Source of the DNA: Anaerolineales bacterium
GTDB lineage: Bacteria > Chloroflexota > Anaerolineae > 4572-78 > J111
Direction of reading: 5' to 3'
Assembly: GCA_020634855.1 (NCBI GenBank)
Contig: JACKAU010000008.1
Location: 248,001 to 312,000 of the forward strand
Length of the DNA stretch: 64,000 nucleotides
Numbering within the stretch: the first letter of the stretch is position 1; each line of letters begins with the position of its first letter. The notes under the pieces were generated by a model that worked only from the letters and a program-made list of their open reading frames with translations, had not been told where the DNA came from and did no database searches. The position numbers and the translations under genes were made by a program. Positions 1-8,131 of this stretch are shown here, in pieces.

Positions 1-391
1 GGCTATTCATGGTCAGTTGCTCGGTGGTCACCCACACGGAGCCTGTCTCCGCTACGCCGAACACACCGGCGATGACGGTCAGGTCCACTTGCTGGGCGTC
101 CTGGGGCCGATTAAGCTCCCAACCCAGGTGGACGTTACCACTGACCCCCTCCACCGCCGAGTAGATGGTGTTCACATCGGCAAAGTGTTCCTTGATGTAT
201 GAGTCGATGGCTTCAATTCCCTCGATGTGATCCGTCTTGGCGTCGAAACTCTCCGCCATTCGGACGAAATCACCGACCAGATCAGAACTCTCATAGGCGA
301 AATCCGGCATCTCCGGCCGGGGCAAGGCGTCGGGCTTGCCGGCCCTTATTTTTTCGAGGATAGTGCTTTTGGCATCGTTGGGTTGCTTCAT
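1..391 (-). CDS. lutC: Lactate utilization protein C (LUD domain), partial
   Basis: Reading from an ATG at 391 down to the window edge gives 130 residues with no stop, so the C-terminus is missing. The motif GVAETGSVWVT near residue 115 is the LUD/YkgG signature. LutC is one of three LutABC proteins that oxidise L-lactate to pyruvate; its exact role in the complex is not settled. It follows lutB by 30 bp and is the third gene of a lutA-lutB-lutC operon. Its leader holds a tandem 14-bp duplication, each copy with an AGGGAG ribosome-binding site; the nearer copy sits next to the ATG. Confidence 0.9.
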   Translation of the reverse strand, partial: MKQPNDAKSTILEKIRAGKPDALPRPEMPDFAYESSDLVGDFVRMAESFDAKTDHIEGIEAIDSYIKEHFADVNTIYSAVEGVSGNVHLGWELNRPQDAQQVDLTVIAGVFGVAETGSVWVTTEQLTMNS

Positions 392-392
392 T

Positions 393-420
393 ATATCTCC
401 CTATGAATATCTCCCTATGA
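393..420 (-). promoter_or_regulatory. Tandem duplicated ribosome-binding site of lutC
   Basis: The 14-mer ATATCTCCCTATGA occurs twice head to tail (393-406 and 407-420). Read on the minus strand each copy gives TCATAGGGAGATAT, so lutC has two successive AGGGAG Shine-Dalgarno sequences. The copy at 393-406 is correctly spaced to the lutC ATG. The lutB stop codon lies at 422-424, directly before the duplication. Confidence 0.7.
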
Positions 421-421
421 C

Positions 422-1792
422 TTAGGACTTCTGCTGCTCGCGGTACCACTGCCGAAACGTCTTTTCCGGGGCTGCCGGCATCTCATGAGCCTTGGCCCAA
501 GGATTGAAGCGGGACGCCATCAAGGCGTGCGGCGTGTGCTTGAGGGCCGCCAGAGTAAACTTCTCGCCGGCTTCAACCAGCTTCTCGCTCGCCAGCGCCT
601 TGGAGCCGGCCAACATCTCATAGCGATGGGACAACAGATCCTCCTTCTGCTCGACCACCTCCTTACGCCAGTGGAAGACGTAGTCGGGGATGGGGATCTT
701 GACCGGGCAGACGTTGCCGCACGAACCGCAGTGGGTGCAGGCATAGGGGAGTTGAGCATAGCGATGAAGGTCATAGCTCGGTTCCAGGACGATGCCAATG
801 GGGCCGGCATAGGTGGCCTCGTAGCTCAGGCCGCCGCTGCGGCGGAACACCGGGCAGGTGTTAAAACAGGCGGAACAGCGGATGCACTTGAGCACCTCCC
901 ACGTCTCAGAGGCCAGGCGGTCGGTGCGACCGTTGTCCACCAGCACCAGATGCAGTTCCTGGCCCTCCGCCGGGCCGTGATAGTGCGAGGTGTACTGGGT
1001 AATAGCGAACCCCAAGGCGCTGCGCGACAATAGGCGGATGAACAACGGCAGTTGCTCGGGGCCGGGGATCATCTTTTCGATGCCGGCGCTGGCGACGTAC
1101 AAGGGCGGCACGTTGGCGCTGATATCGGCATTGCCCTCGTTAGTGCAGACGACGAAGCCACCCGTCTCGGCAAGCAGGAAATTCACCCCCGACATCCCGG
1201 CGTCGGCCTTCACGAAGCGTTTGCGCATATCATTCCGCATGACCTTGTTGAGATAGTGCGGATCGTCGTTGTGGGGGTCGCTGCCCAGTTTCTCGGCGAA
1301 CAGTTCGGCGACGTCTTCACGCAGCTTGTGGATGGCGGGCATGACGATATGGGATGGCCGTTGGCCGTCGAGCTGCTGGATACGCTCACCCAGATCGGCT
1401 TCGGCGAGGTCGATGCCCCGCTCGGCCAGGTATTCCCGCAGGCCGCATTCCTCGTGCAGCATCGACTTGCCTTTGGTGATAGTCTTGACGCCGTGCTGTT
1501 GGAAGATATCGTAGACGATACGATTGTGCTCTTCAGCATCCCGCGCCCAGTGAACGTGGATGCCGTTGCGCGTGGCGTTCTCCTCGAAGCGCTCCAGATA
1601 GGTGTCCAGGTTGGACAGCGTGTGTTTCTTGATCGCCGAGGCCAGTTCGCGCATCTCTTCCCATTCGGGAATGGCGGCGGCGGTTTTGTCGCGGCGCATG
1701 CGAGCATCCCACAAATGCTTGTCGTGGCTGCTGCGGTGAGCGGAATCCTTGACAAAGGCGCTGGCGTTCTTAACTTGATTGACTTGTTTCAT
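422..1792 (-). CDS. lutB: Lactate utilization protein B, ferredoxin-like Fe-S subunit
   Basis: About 456 residues, the normal LutB/YkgF length. The N-terminal two thirds form a LUD domain (AETGGFVVCTNEGNA at about 211-225 of the long form). The C-terminal third has two [4Fe-4S] motifs, CIRCSACFNTCP (about 306-317) and CTHCGSCGNVCP (about 355-366). LutB carries electrons in the LutABC L-lactate oxidation complex. The frame is open to a GTG at 1801, but the ATG at 1792 has AAGGAG eight bases upstream and is preferred. It is the second gene of lutABC, separated from lutA by a 7-bp repeat cluster. Confidence 0.93.
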   Translation of the reverse strand: MKQVNQVKNASAFVKDSAHRSSHDKHLWDARMRRDKTAAAIPEWEEMRELASAIKKHTLSNLDTYLERFEENATRNGIHVHWARDAEEHNRIVYDIFQQHGVKTITKGKSMLHEECGLREYLAERGIDLAEADLGERIQQLDGQRPSHIVMPAIHKLREDVAELFAEKLGSDPHNDDPHYLNKVMRNDMRKRFVKADAGMSGVNFLLAETGGFVVCTNEGNADISANVPPLYVASAGIEKMIPGPEQLPLFIRLLSRSALGFAITQYTSHYHGPAEGQELHLVLVDNGRTDRLASETWEVLKCIRCSACFNTCPVFRRSGGLSYEATYAGPIGIVLEPSYDLHRYAQLPYACTHCGSCGNVCPVKIPIPDYVFHWRKEVVEQKEDLLSHRYEMLAGSKALASEKLVEAGEKFTLAALKHTPHALMASRFNPWAKAHEMPAAPEKTFRQWYREQQKS

Positions 1793-1802
1793 GCTCCACA
1801 CT

Positions 1803-1885
1803 CCTTAGAAATAGGAATCAGGAGTCAGGAATTAGGAACCAGGGAAAGGCTAAGTCCTGGCTCCTGATTCCTGGCCCCTGATTTT
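1803..1885. repeat. Heptanucleotide repeat cluster forming a hairpin
   Basis: The lutA-lutB spacer holds phased 7-mers: AGGAATC, AGGAGTC, AGGAATT, AGGAACC at 1813-1840, then the inverted phase TCCTGGC, TCCTGAT, TCCTGGC, CCCTGAT at 1855-1882. The two arms can pair into a long hairpin in the operon mRNA. Two other clusters of the same design are at 4345-4408 and 48564-48623. They resemble short tandemly repeated repetitive sequences (STRRs) described in cyanobacteria; their function here is unknown. Confidence 0.75.
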
Positions 1886-1892
1886 CATTTTT

Positions 1893-2636
1893 TTAGGCAT
1901 TGGCCCCGTTGAGAATCTCGGCGATGTGTATTGTTCTCAGCGGCAGGCCCAGCTTATTAATGACGCCGCCCTGATGCAGCAAACAGGAATAGTCGGCCGA
2001 GACAACATAGCTGGCGCCGGCATTGTTGAAGCCGGTCACCTTGTCTTTTCCCATCTGCGCGGACACGTCCGGGTCCCAAATACTGAACGTCCCGCCGAAG
2101 CCGCAGCATTCGTCCACTCGCTCGGGGTAGACGATCTCGATGCCGGGTACCTTACGAAGCAGCGCCTCGGGTTTGGAGAAGGCCGGCCCCATCAGCTCGG
2201 AGGGTTTGGCGTGATGCAGATACCGCAGCGAGTGGCAGGCATTGTGGATGGCCACCTTGTGCGGAAAGCTGGCCCACGGAAATTCTTCAACTTGGAGGAT
2301 GTCGTGGAGGAATTCGACCAACTCATACATACGCCCCCGCAACTGCTGGACCTCTGGCGTCTGTTCCACCGCTGTGAAGTGGTTGCGCACCTGATCGGTG
2401 CAGATGCCGGAAGGCGTCACTACATAGTCGTATCCACTGAAATGGTCAACGAACGTCTGCTCGATGTCGCCGGCGTATTGGTCATAGCCCATATCCGTGA
2501 ATGGTAGACCGCAGCAGACCGGTTCGTCGGGGTAGTCAATCTCAACCCCCAGTTTTTGCAGCAATTCATAAGACGCGATGGCGGCCTGAGGCGCCAGGGC
2601 GTCTACGTAACAAGGAACAAAAAAAGCAATCTTCAT
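1893..2636 (-). CDS. lutA: Lactate utilization protein A, Fe-S oxidoreductase
   Basis: About 247 residues with two cysteine-rich CCG domains, seen as PVCCGLPFTDMGYD in the first half and DECCGFGGTFSIWDPDVS in the second, as in LutA/YkgE and the heterodisulfide-reductase D-type subunits. It works with LutB and LutC in L-lactate oxidation to pyruvate. The frame extends to a GTG at 2645, but the ATG at 2636 has GAGGTGG five bases upstream and is the likelier start. It is the first gene of lutABC. A sigma-70-like promoter copied from the LuxR/SBF region lies about 100 bp upstream. Confidence 0.93.
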   Translation of the reverse strand: MKIAFFVPCYVDALAPQAAIASYELLQKLGVEIDYPDEPVCCGLPFTDMGYDQYAGDIEQTFVDHFSGYDYVVTPSGICTDQVRNHFTAVEQTPEVQQLRGRMYELVEFLHDILQVEEFPWASFPHKVAIHNACHSLRYLHHAKPSELMGPAFSKPEALLRKVPGIEIVYPERVDECCGFGGTFSIWDPDVSAQMGKDKVTGFNNAGASYVVSADYSCLLHQGGVINKLGLPLRTIHIAEILNGANA

Positions 2637-2723
2637 ATTAACCACCTCGGTTAGAGTACAACCATTCTCAAAATGCTATTGCTACTACATAAAGGTAAAG
2701 ATCACGATGCTGAAAACCACAGA

Positions 2724-2781
2724 CTTATCATAACCGGTTTTTAGGTGGCTGATAACACACTAAAAGGAGTAATTTGGGGTA
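2724..2781 (-). promoter_or_regulatory. Putative lutABC promoter with conserved upstream box
   Basis: On the minus strand TTATCA (2750-2755) and TATGAT (2727-2732) are separated by 17 bp, a plausible sigma-70 promoter aimed at lutA. Just upstream is GGAGTAATTTGGGGTA (2766-2781, plus-strand reading). The same arrangement, with the same 17-bp spacing and a box differing at one base, lies at 4484-4541 before the SBF transporter gene. The box may be the binding site of the LuxR/MalT-type regulator at 4.6-7.3 kb; that link is inference. Confidence 0.55.
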
Positions 2782-2838
2782 TATAGCGAGACAAATCACA
2801 CGATCGCCCAACGTCGGCAGGCGGTAAATTCGGACGCT

Positions 2839-2945
2839 TTAATCGACGTTGTTGATGAGCTTAAGCGGTTTGACTTTGGTCGTTGCCTGCTGTATCTAAT
2901 GGGCCAGTTTAATCTCTTCAACATTAGGCAGCCAACGGCGTGTTT
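2839..2945 (-). pseudogene. Remnant of a LuxR/MalT-type regulator 3' end
   Basis: On the minus strand this stretch reads ...IQQATTKVKPLKLINNVD followed by a stop, matching the last residues of the intact regulator (RQQAMVRAKQLKLFDNGR). An in-frame stop precedes IQQ, and similarity fades further upstream, so only a decayed C-terminus remains. The sequence downstream, including the promoter at 2724-2781, is also homologous to that following the intact gene, so the duplicated unit is roughly 170-220 bp. The stop codon is at 2839-2841. Confidence 0.7.
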
Positions 2946-2952
2946 TCTCTTT

Positions 2953-2987
2953 TTTCTCGTTCCCAAACCAAATTTGGGAACGAGAAA
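2953..2987. repeat. Perfect 15-bp inverted repeat
   Basis: TTTCTCGTTCCCAAA (2953-2967), a 5-base loop, then its exact reverse complement (2973-2987). It lies about 30 bp after the stop of the minus-strand SpoIIAA-like gene and could stop or protect that transcript, but the minus strand shows A-rich rather than T-rich sequence after it, so it is not a standard intrinsic terminator. Confidence 0.6.
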
Positions 2988-3016
2988 TTTGGAACCGCAC
3001 GCGTATCTAAGAATTT

Positions 3017-3373
3017 CTACGAGCGCAGCCAGGCCCAGGCGCTGTCGATGTCATCGGAATTGTAGAATTTGGCTTTGACGGCGTAGAAGGGACCGGCCAC
3101 TTTGGTTAACCATTCTTCCCACTTTTTGTCGCCTACGATGGCCAGCTTGCTAATCTTTTTGTGGTAGTCGTGGCCAAATTTCATATCTGCGCCCCAAGCT
3201 TCTGCTTTTTCCCATTTAAATTCGGTCAGATCAAACAAAATATGGACGGTTTCATGCGCTTTTAAGGCCGCCTCGACGGCCGGAACCATCGTTTCGTAAT
3301 CGGCTTTGGTAATGTCGCCGCTGGCTTTGAAGCCAAGCACATCTTCAGAACTTTGGGTTAGTTTTTCAATCAT
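3017..3373 (-). CDS. SpoIIAA-like (STAS-fold) protein
   Basis: 118 residues that match the SpoIIAA-like family (UspA2/DUF3478 type): an N-terminal strand-helix unit (VLGFKASGDITKADYETMV), the core strand VHILFDLTEF, and a Trp-rich C-terminus ending AWAWLRS. Members have a STAS-like lipid/protein-binding fold; the cellular role is not known. The ATG follows AAAGGAA. It lies 94 bp downstream of the SBF transporter on the same strand and may be co-transcribed. Confidence 0.75.
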   Translation of the reverse strand: MIEKLTQSSEDVLGFKASGDITKADYETMVPAVEAALKAHETVHILFDLTEFKWEKAEAWGADMKFGHDYHKKISKLAIVGDKKWEEWLTKVAGPFYAVKAKFYNSDDIDSAWAWLRS

Positions 3374-3467
3374 TGGGTTTCCTTTCTAAATCTAATTGTA
3401 ACACCTTAGCCATCATGTCATTAATAATTGATTGATGCCTAACTTATTCAGGGCGAACCCTTCCACC

Positions 3468-4328
3468 TCACGCCTTAGCCGGCACAGCCGCCTGGCGCTT
3501 GCCAATTTCGCCGCCGATAACGATTAACAAGACCATCAGGACCAGTGAGGCCACCAAGGTCATGACCAGCGTCTCGGGGTCGCCCAAGCTGGCCCCCACC
3601 AGCAGCGCGGCCGAGAGGTTACGCTGGCCGGTCCCCAGAGCCGCTACCTTGCGGCCGGCCGCGTCGCTGCCAAAGCTCAACAGGTAGCCGATGACCAGCG
3701 CCCCGGCCACAAGCACGATAGTACCTATGATCACCCAACTGCCCACCGCGCCAATGATGTTGCGGAATTGTAACAGTAGGGCGGCGACTATCAGCACCAT
3801 CAAACTGTAGGTCGAGGCTTGCGACAGGTGCGGTTGCCACGTGGCGGCTGTGTCAGCATAACGCCACTTGACTAGTAACCCAATGATCAGCGGTAACAGC
3901 ATCAACAGAATCAACGATTGAGCCATGGCCGCTACATCCACCTGGACGCCAGGGAGAAGCAGGGGCAGAACTAGTGGAGCATAGAGGATGGTCACGACCA
4001 TCAGCAAAACCATCAGCCCCACCGACAAGGGCAGGTCGCCTTTGGACATCTGGGCCAGTTTGGGCAAAAAAGGTGCGCCGGCGCAAGCGCCCAGCAAGAT
4101 CAAGGCCGTCGTCTGGGCCTGGCCCATCGGCAACATTACGGTTAAGGCAAAGGCCAGAGCCGGGACCAAGACAAAGTTGCCGACCAGCATCAGAATAACC
4201 AGCCGCACGTTGCGCAGTGGATCCATGATCTGTTTAACTGTCAGGTTCATGCCCATAGCCAGCATACTGGTGATAACGAATAGGAGTAAGGCCAGATTGG
4301 CAATCGTGGTTATGATTTCGTTAAGCAT
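3468..4328 (-). CDS. SBF-family (bile acid:Na+ symporter-like) membrane transporter
   Basis: About 286 residues, almost all hydrophobic, with roughly 9-10 transmembrane helices. TGQRNLSAALLVGA in the last third resembles the sodium-binding crossover motif of the SBF/BASS family, which moves organic anions with Na+. The substrate cannot be told. The frame reaches a TTG at 4346, but the ATG at 4328 has GGAG eight bases upstream. A 7-bp repeat cluster forms its leader, and a promoter like that of lutA lies at 4484-4541. The shared promoter suggests co-regulation with lactate use, so a short carboxylate substrate is possible. Confidence 0.75.
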   Translation of the reverse strand: MLNEIITTIANLALLLFVITSMLAMGMNLTVKQIMDPLRNVRLVILMLVGNFVLVPALAFALTVMLPMGQAQTTALILLGACAGAPFLPKLAQMSKGDLPLSVGLMVLLMVVTILYAPLVLPLLLPGVQVDVAAMAQSLILLMLLPLIIGLLVKWRYADTAATWQPHLSQASTYSLMVLIVAALLLQFRNIIGAVGSWVIIGTIVLVAGALVIGYLLSFGSDAAGRKVAALGTGQRNLSAALLVGASLGDPETLVMTLVASLVLMVLLIVIGGEIGKRQAAVPAKA

Positions 4329-4344
4329 GGTTGAAACTCCATTC

Positions 4345-4408
4345 AAGGAGTAGGGAGTAAGGAGTACGAGTATTTTTCCTTACTCCCTACTTCTTACTCC
4401 CTATTTCT
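4345..4408. repeat. Heptanucleotide repeat cluster in transporter leader
   Basis: AAGGAGT, AGGGAGT, AAGGAGT run in phase at 4345-4365 and TACTCCC, TACTTCT, TACTCCC, TATTTCT at 4381-4408. TAGGGAGTAAGGA (4351-4363) is exactly complementary to 4377-4389 around a 13-base loop. It sits directly upstream of the ribosome-binding site of the SBF transporter, so the leader mRNA would fold into a hairpin there. Same class as 1803-1885 and 48564-48623. Confidence 0.75.
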
Positions 4409-4483
4409 GCAGCTAGATAAACGGCGCGTTCCGCCCTCCGAATGTAGACGTACTCTAAAAGGGCTGCACTGAGGCAACACCAA

Positions 4484-4541
4484 CTTATCATAACCGATTT
4501 TTATTGGACTGATAAGATACTAAAAGGAGTATTTTGGGGTA
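4484..4541 (-). promoter_or_regulatory. Putative promoter of the SBF transporter with conserved box
   Basis: Minus strand: TTATCA (4510-4515), 17 bp, TATGAT (4487-4492), preceded by the box GGAGTATTTTGGGGTA (4526-4541, plus-strand reading). It lies between the stop of the LuxR/MalT gene and the transporter start. A diverged second copy lies before lutA. Conservation of both the box and the promoter, with the intervening spacing kept, suggests one activator serves both. Confidence 0.55.
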
Positions 4542-4572
4542 TGTTATGCGACAGGCAATAAATCCGGACGGT

Positions 4573-7284
4573 TTAACGCCCGTTGTCGAATAACTTAAGC
4601 TGTTTGGCTCTGACCATCGCCTGCTGCCGGCTTTTGACCTGTAATTTTTGGTAGATGTGGGCGGTGTGTTTCTTGACGGTTAAGGGGGAGATAAACAGTT
4701 TAGCCCCAATCTCTTTGTTACTGTAGCGTTGAACTAGCAGTTCCAAGACCTCAAATTCGCGGTCGGTCAGAGGCTCAATTATCGCGACCTGGCTGTCGTC
4801 GTCCGCAGGTAGCGAGTGCGGACCTGCGCCGCCGTCAGAGCTATGGTCAAAGGCGGCCAGCAACCGCTGAACATAAGCCGGCTCAAAATTGTGCCGAGCT
4901 ACCTGACGGAGGAGAAGCGCCATCGGTTGGCCCAAATCGACAAAGGTACGGATCAGGTGGCCGGGCTGGGCCAGACGCAGGGCGTTTTCCAAATGGGCTA
5001 CCGCTTCGACCGTCTGGCCGGTGGCCTGGTAGAGCAGCGCCCGCAGCGCCAAAACCTCAATCAGCCGCAGCGTGTTGTGGTTCGTTTCAATCACCGGTTG
5101 AACCTGGTCTAACAGCGCGGTCGCCTCCAACAAGTCGGCCTGGCCACCCTGACTAAGTAGAATTTTGATGTGGGTTAAAGTTGGGTATTCAAGAAAGGGT
5201 AACTTTACGCCTATGTCATCGGCTAGTACGATCTCCGCCTCGTTGGCGGCGATATCCGGGTTACCCTGCCGCAGTCGAACATAGGCCACAAAAGAATGAT
5301 AGGTACTCCAGAAGATGGGACTGCCCACTTGTTGGGTAAAAGCCTCCAGTTCGTCAAGGGATTGCTCAAGCTTGCCGGTGTCATTCCGGACCAGGTAAAT
5401 CAAGGCCAAGCCCATTAAACTATCGCGAAAAGCGACGTGGTGAGCCTGATAACGGTGCTTGACCACGGTTATGAAGTGATGTTCGGCCGCGTCTAACTCG
5501 TTCCATTCATAAAACAATAATCCTAAATGACAACTCGCCCAGGTGACGCTGACCTGAAGCCCGATGGTCTCAGCCGCGTGAAGCAACCACTGGCCGGCTT
5601 GCTGTAACTGATAAAAATTGGCCGTGAATCGGTGTATAAAAACGATGGTTAACAAGACACGCATCGTCAGCGCATTGTGCTCCGGCTCGGCATCAATCAC
5701 CGCCTGCAATAGTTGCAGCGCTTCATTTGTTTGGCCCAACACTTGAGATACGGTCCCTAAATAGAGTAGCGCCAGGCTACGGGCAAATATGGCGGTATCG
5801 GGCAACTGATCTAAGGCCTGTCGGGCATAGGACTGGCTCGTTTCATAGTCGCCCTGAAAATACACGAGTTGAGAGCGATGGGTGTTGATCTCACCGTGGA
5901 GGCGTTGCTGCTCAGCCTCGGGCAGCCCCAAACCGGGGGATTCAAGTAGCCGCTCGGCTTGATCAAGGAGTGGCGTGATCGCCGCCAATTTGAACTCATG
6001 ATGAAGATGCCAGCAGCGGGCCAGCAGCAAAGCCGGACGCTGCTCAACAAGGGTTGGCGGCAGACGCTTTAGCCAGCGTCGCACCACCGGCCACTCTTCC
6101 CGGTTGATGAACGCCTGATAATTTTGTTCAACCACTTGAGCGGCCGCCAGTGGGTCATCGGCGGCTAAAAAATGGCGCAGGGCATCATCAACATAGCCCT
6201 GTTGGGCCAGCCAGTTACCGGCTCGACAGTGTAGCTGGTTAATCTCCGCGCCGGTAAACCGCTCTTTTAAACGATGCTGGAGTAACTCCTGAAACAGGTG
6301 GTGATAGCGATACCACTCGCCGGCTTCATCCAGGCCAATCAACAAGAGATTGGTTTGAAACAAACTCTGCGGGTTTTGATCCGGCCCATCAGCCGCGATA
6401 ACCGCCTGACACAATGCCAGGCAGAAGCGATCCAAAATGGAAGTTTTAATCAGCCACTCCTGAACCTCGACTGGTTGCCGGTCTAACACCTCATCGAGCA
6501 AGTATTCCATGATGGGCCGGTGAACACTGTGGTCAAAGGCAGCCAGAAAAGCCTCAGGATCCGGGTGGTTGGGCAATGAAATAGCGGCCAACCGTAATCC
6601 AACTATCCAGCCCTCGGTGCGGGCAGCGAGAATAGTCGCCGTGTTAGGCGGCAACGGGGTCGAACCGACCGTTGTGGTTAAAAAGTCGGCCGTTTCGGCG
6701 ACAGAAAAACGGAGCGCCGCCGAGCGAATTTCAATCATCTGGCCTCGGCTCCGCAGCCGGCTCAACGGGAAAGGGGGGTCAATCCGGCTGGCCAGCGCCA
6801 AATGGAGGGTCGGCGGCCAATAGTCCAGCAGCTTGACCAGCAGGTGGTGTATGTCAGGTGATTCAATGTAGTGATAATCATCCAGCGCCAGAATAAAATT
6901 TTCCGGCAGGTCGACCAGTTCATTGATTAATGTCGTAAACAAATAATCGGTGGGGGGCGTTTGGGGAGCATATAGGAGGCCCTGGGTTGTTGAACAGGCC
7001 TCGGGAAACAGGGTTTGTATAGCGGCAACGAAATATTTCAGAAAAGTGAGCAGATCGTTGTCGCCCCGATCGAGCGACAGCCAAGCCGACGGCATAGGCG
7101 TAGCGCTTAACCACTGGCACAGGAGCGTAGTTTTACCAAAACCGGCCGGCGCCGAAACCAGGGTTAGTTTTCGCTGCAGGTTGTGGTTGAGGAATTCGAT
7201 CAGATGCGGTCGAGGCAGATGGTCGGAGGCCAGTTTGGGCCGATGCAGTTTGGTGCGCAGTAGTGGAAAGTTTTCGGCCTGCAT
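4573..7284 (-). CDS. LuxR-family (MalT-like) ATP-dependent transcriptional regulator
   Basis: 903 residues with the MalT/LAL layout. The N-terminal STAND ATPase has Walker A APAGFGKTT (about 45-53) and Walker B FILALDDYHYI (about 130-140). A long alpha-helical TPR-like sensor region follows. The C-terminal LuxR helix-turn-helix is TDREFEVLELLVQRYSNKE...ISPLTVKKHTAHIYQKL. Such proteins become DNA-binding activators on binding a small ligand and ATP. The ATG has GAGGAG just upstream, and TATAAT lies at 7327-7332. The neighbouring transporter and the lut operon share a candidate binding box. Ligand unknown. Confidence 0.88.
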   Translation of the reverse strand: MQAENFPLLRTKLHRPKLASDHLPRPHLIEFLNHNLQRKLTLVSAPAGFGKTTLLCQWLSATPMPSAWLSLDRGDNDLLTFLKYFVAAIQTLFPEACSTTQGLLYAPQTPPTDYLFTTLINELVDLPENFILALDDYHYIESPDIHHLLVKLLDYWPPTLHLALASRIDPPFPLSRLRSRGQMIEIRSAALRFSVAETADFLTTTVGSTPLPPNTATILAARTEGWIVGLRLAAISLPNHPDPEAFLAAFDHSVHRPIMEYLLDEVLDRQPVEVQEWLIKTSILDRFCLALCQAVIAADGPDQNPQSLFQTNLLLIGLDEAGEWYRYHHLFQELLQHRLKERFTGAEINQLHCRAGNWLAQQGYVDDALRHFLAADDPLAAAQVVEQNYQAFINREEWPVVRRWLKRLPPTLVEQRPALLLARCWHLHHEFKLAAITPLLDQAERLLESPGLGLPEAEQQRLHGEINTHRSQLVYFQGDYETSQSYARQALDQLPDTAIFARSLALLYLGTVSQVLGQTNEALQLLQAVIDAEPEHNALTMRVLLTIVFIHRFTANFYQLQQAGQWLLHAAETIGLQVSVTWASCHLGLLFYEWNELDAAEHHFITVVKHRYQAHHVAFRDSLMGLALIYLVRNDTGKLEQSLDELEAFTQQVGSPIFWSTYHSFVAYVRLRQGNPDIAANEAEIVLADDIGVKLPFLEYPTLTHIKILLSQGGQADLLEATALLDQVQPVIETNHNTLRLIEVLALRALLYQATGQTVEAVAHLENALRLAQPGHLIRTFVDLGQPMALLLRQVARHNFEPAYVQRLLAAFDHSSDGGAGPHSLPADDDSQVAIIEPLTDREFEVLELLVQRYSNKEIGAKLFISPLTVKKHTAHIYQKLQVKSRQQAMVRAKQLKLFDNGR

Positions 7285-7939
7285 TTCTCCTCGCTAGAAT
7301 TGGGTTGTGAGATTTTCGCAGGCCCAATTATAACACATCTAAGTCTACAGGAAAGTGGGCGAATCGCCGGTCGACAAAACCAGCTTTATCGCTCCGTTTC
7401 ACCTTTATATTTCAGCCCATATAATTCACAATTCTATTTCAATTTTTTATTTATACAATCTTTACGCTTTACCACTTAATTAACCTGAGTGGACTTTCAA
7501 TACCTTCGCCAAAAAATATTCGATAAACAACGCTAAATACCGAATATTTTACGGAGTAAAACAAAATTTATCAAAAAATATTCAATTAGCGATTTGTTAT
7601 GACAATCTACTTTTGAAACTTGTACCATCCTGAACATTGCCAATAACCCGAAAACGAAAATTATTTCGTATTCCAGCCATATGACCGAAGAATATTCGGT
7701 CAAAACAATTGTTTGCGAACTAAAAATTGGCGAAGATATTACACAGATGAGCAAAAAGAGATGCTTTGTAATAAACGAGACTTTCACTGGACCATAAAAC
7801 TACTCACTTACGCAGACAGCGAGGCCACATTGGCCCCTTTTTGCCGCAACATTGCTCCCAGTAGTCAAAGTCGGTGGTATCCAACTCGCACACCTGCCTG
7901 ACAATCGCCAGGTTGGTCTACTGACTTTTCTCCTTAAGC

Positions 7940-7967
7940 TTCACCTTCTTTGGCCCTTGTGTATAAT
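7940..7967 (+). promoter_or_regulatory. Putative sigma-70 promoter before the 567-aa gene
   Basis: TATAAT at 7962-7967 with TTCACC at 7940-7945, a 16-bp spacer. It points at the gene starting at 8132, about 160 bp away. The leader would contain the 8013-8110 inverted-repeat element. Confidence 0.4.
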
Positions 7968-8012
7968 ATAAGGTAAGACTGATGACAACCGGTTTTGATA
8001 AGCCGCTGACTA

Positions 8013-8110
8013 AGATGGGTCCAGTTTCTTTAGTAAGATCGTATTGCCATCAAAGTAGACTGTGCGTTTCAGTCGCTTTCTCAACCCAATCGTAAAAACT
8101 GGACCCATCT
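8013..8110. repeat. 98-bp element with perfect 15-bp terminal inverted repeats
   Basis: AGATGGGTCCAGTTT at 8013-8027 and its exact reverse complement at 8096-8110 bound a 68-bp core. This is the shape of a MITE or a deletion derivative of an insertion sequence. No direct target repeat is clear at the edges. It lies in the leader of the downstream gene. Confidence 0.6.
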
Positions 8111-8131
8111 ACAGCAGGTTGAGGACAACCC

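Larger units (their letters stand above)
7285..8131. other. Long AT-rich intergenic region
   Basis: 847 bp without a convincing gene. Bases about 7380-7800 are much richer in A/T than the surroundings, and the open frames in them (for example 7533-7787 minus) lack a ribosome-binding site and coding-like composition. The right part holds a promoter near 7940-7967, the 16-mer AACCGGTTTTGATAAG (7987-8002), which resembles the downstream part of the lutA and transporter promoters, and a 15-bp terminal inverted repeat element at 8013-8110. Confidence 0.5.

Noticed and set aside
1052..1867. 271-aa plus-strand frame
   Set aside because: It lies opposite lutB, which has clear Fe-S motifs and codon pattern; the plus-strand frame is its antisense shadow.
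1803..1885. Possible CRISPR array
   Set aside because: The units are 7 bp with no spacers; they are tandem heptamers, not CRISPR repeats. No CRISPR or cas gene was seen in the window.
2953..2987. Strong intrinsic terminator
   Set aside because: The stem is perfect but no T-run follows on either strand in the right place, so it is listed only as an inverted repeat.
7533..7787. 84-aa minus-strand frame in the AT-rich gap
   Set aside because: No ribosome-binding site, composition follows the A/T-rich DNA, no resemblance to a known protein.
7805..7935. Minus-strand frame with a Cys-rich end (ELDTTDFDYWEQCCGKKG)
   Set aside because: Looks protein-like but is short, has an in-frame stop upstream and no clear start; may be a remnant of an unknown gene, too weak to list.
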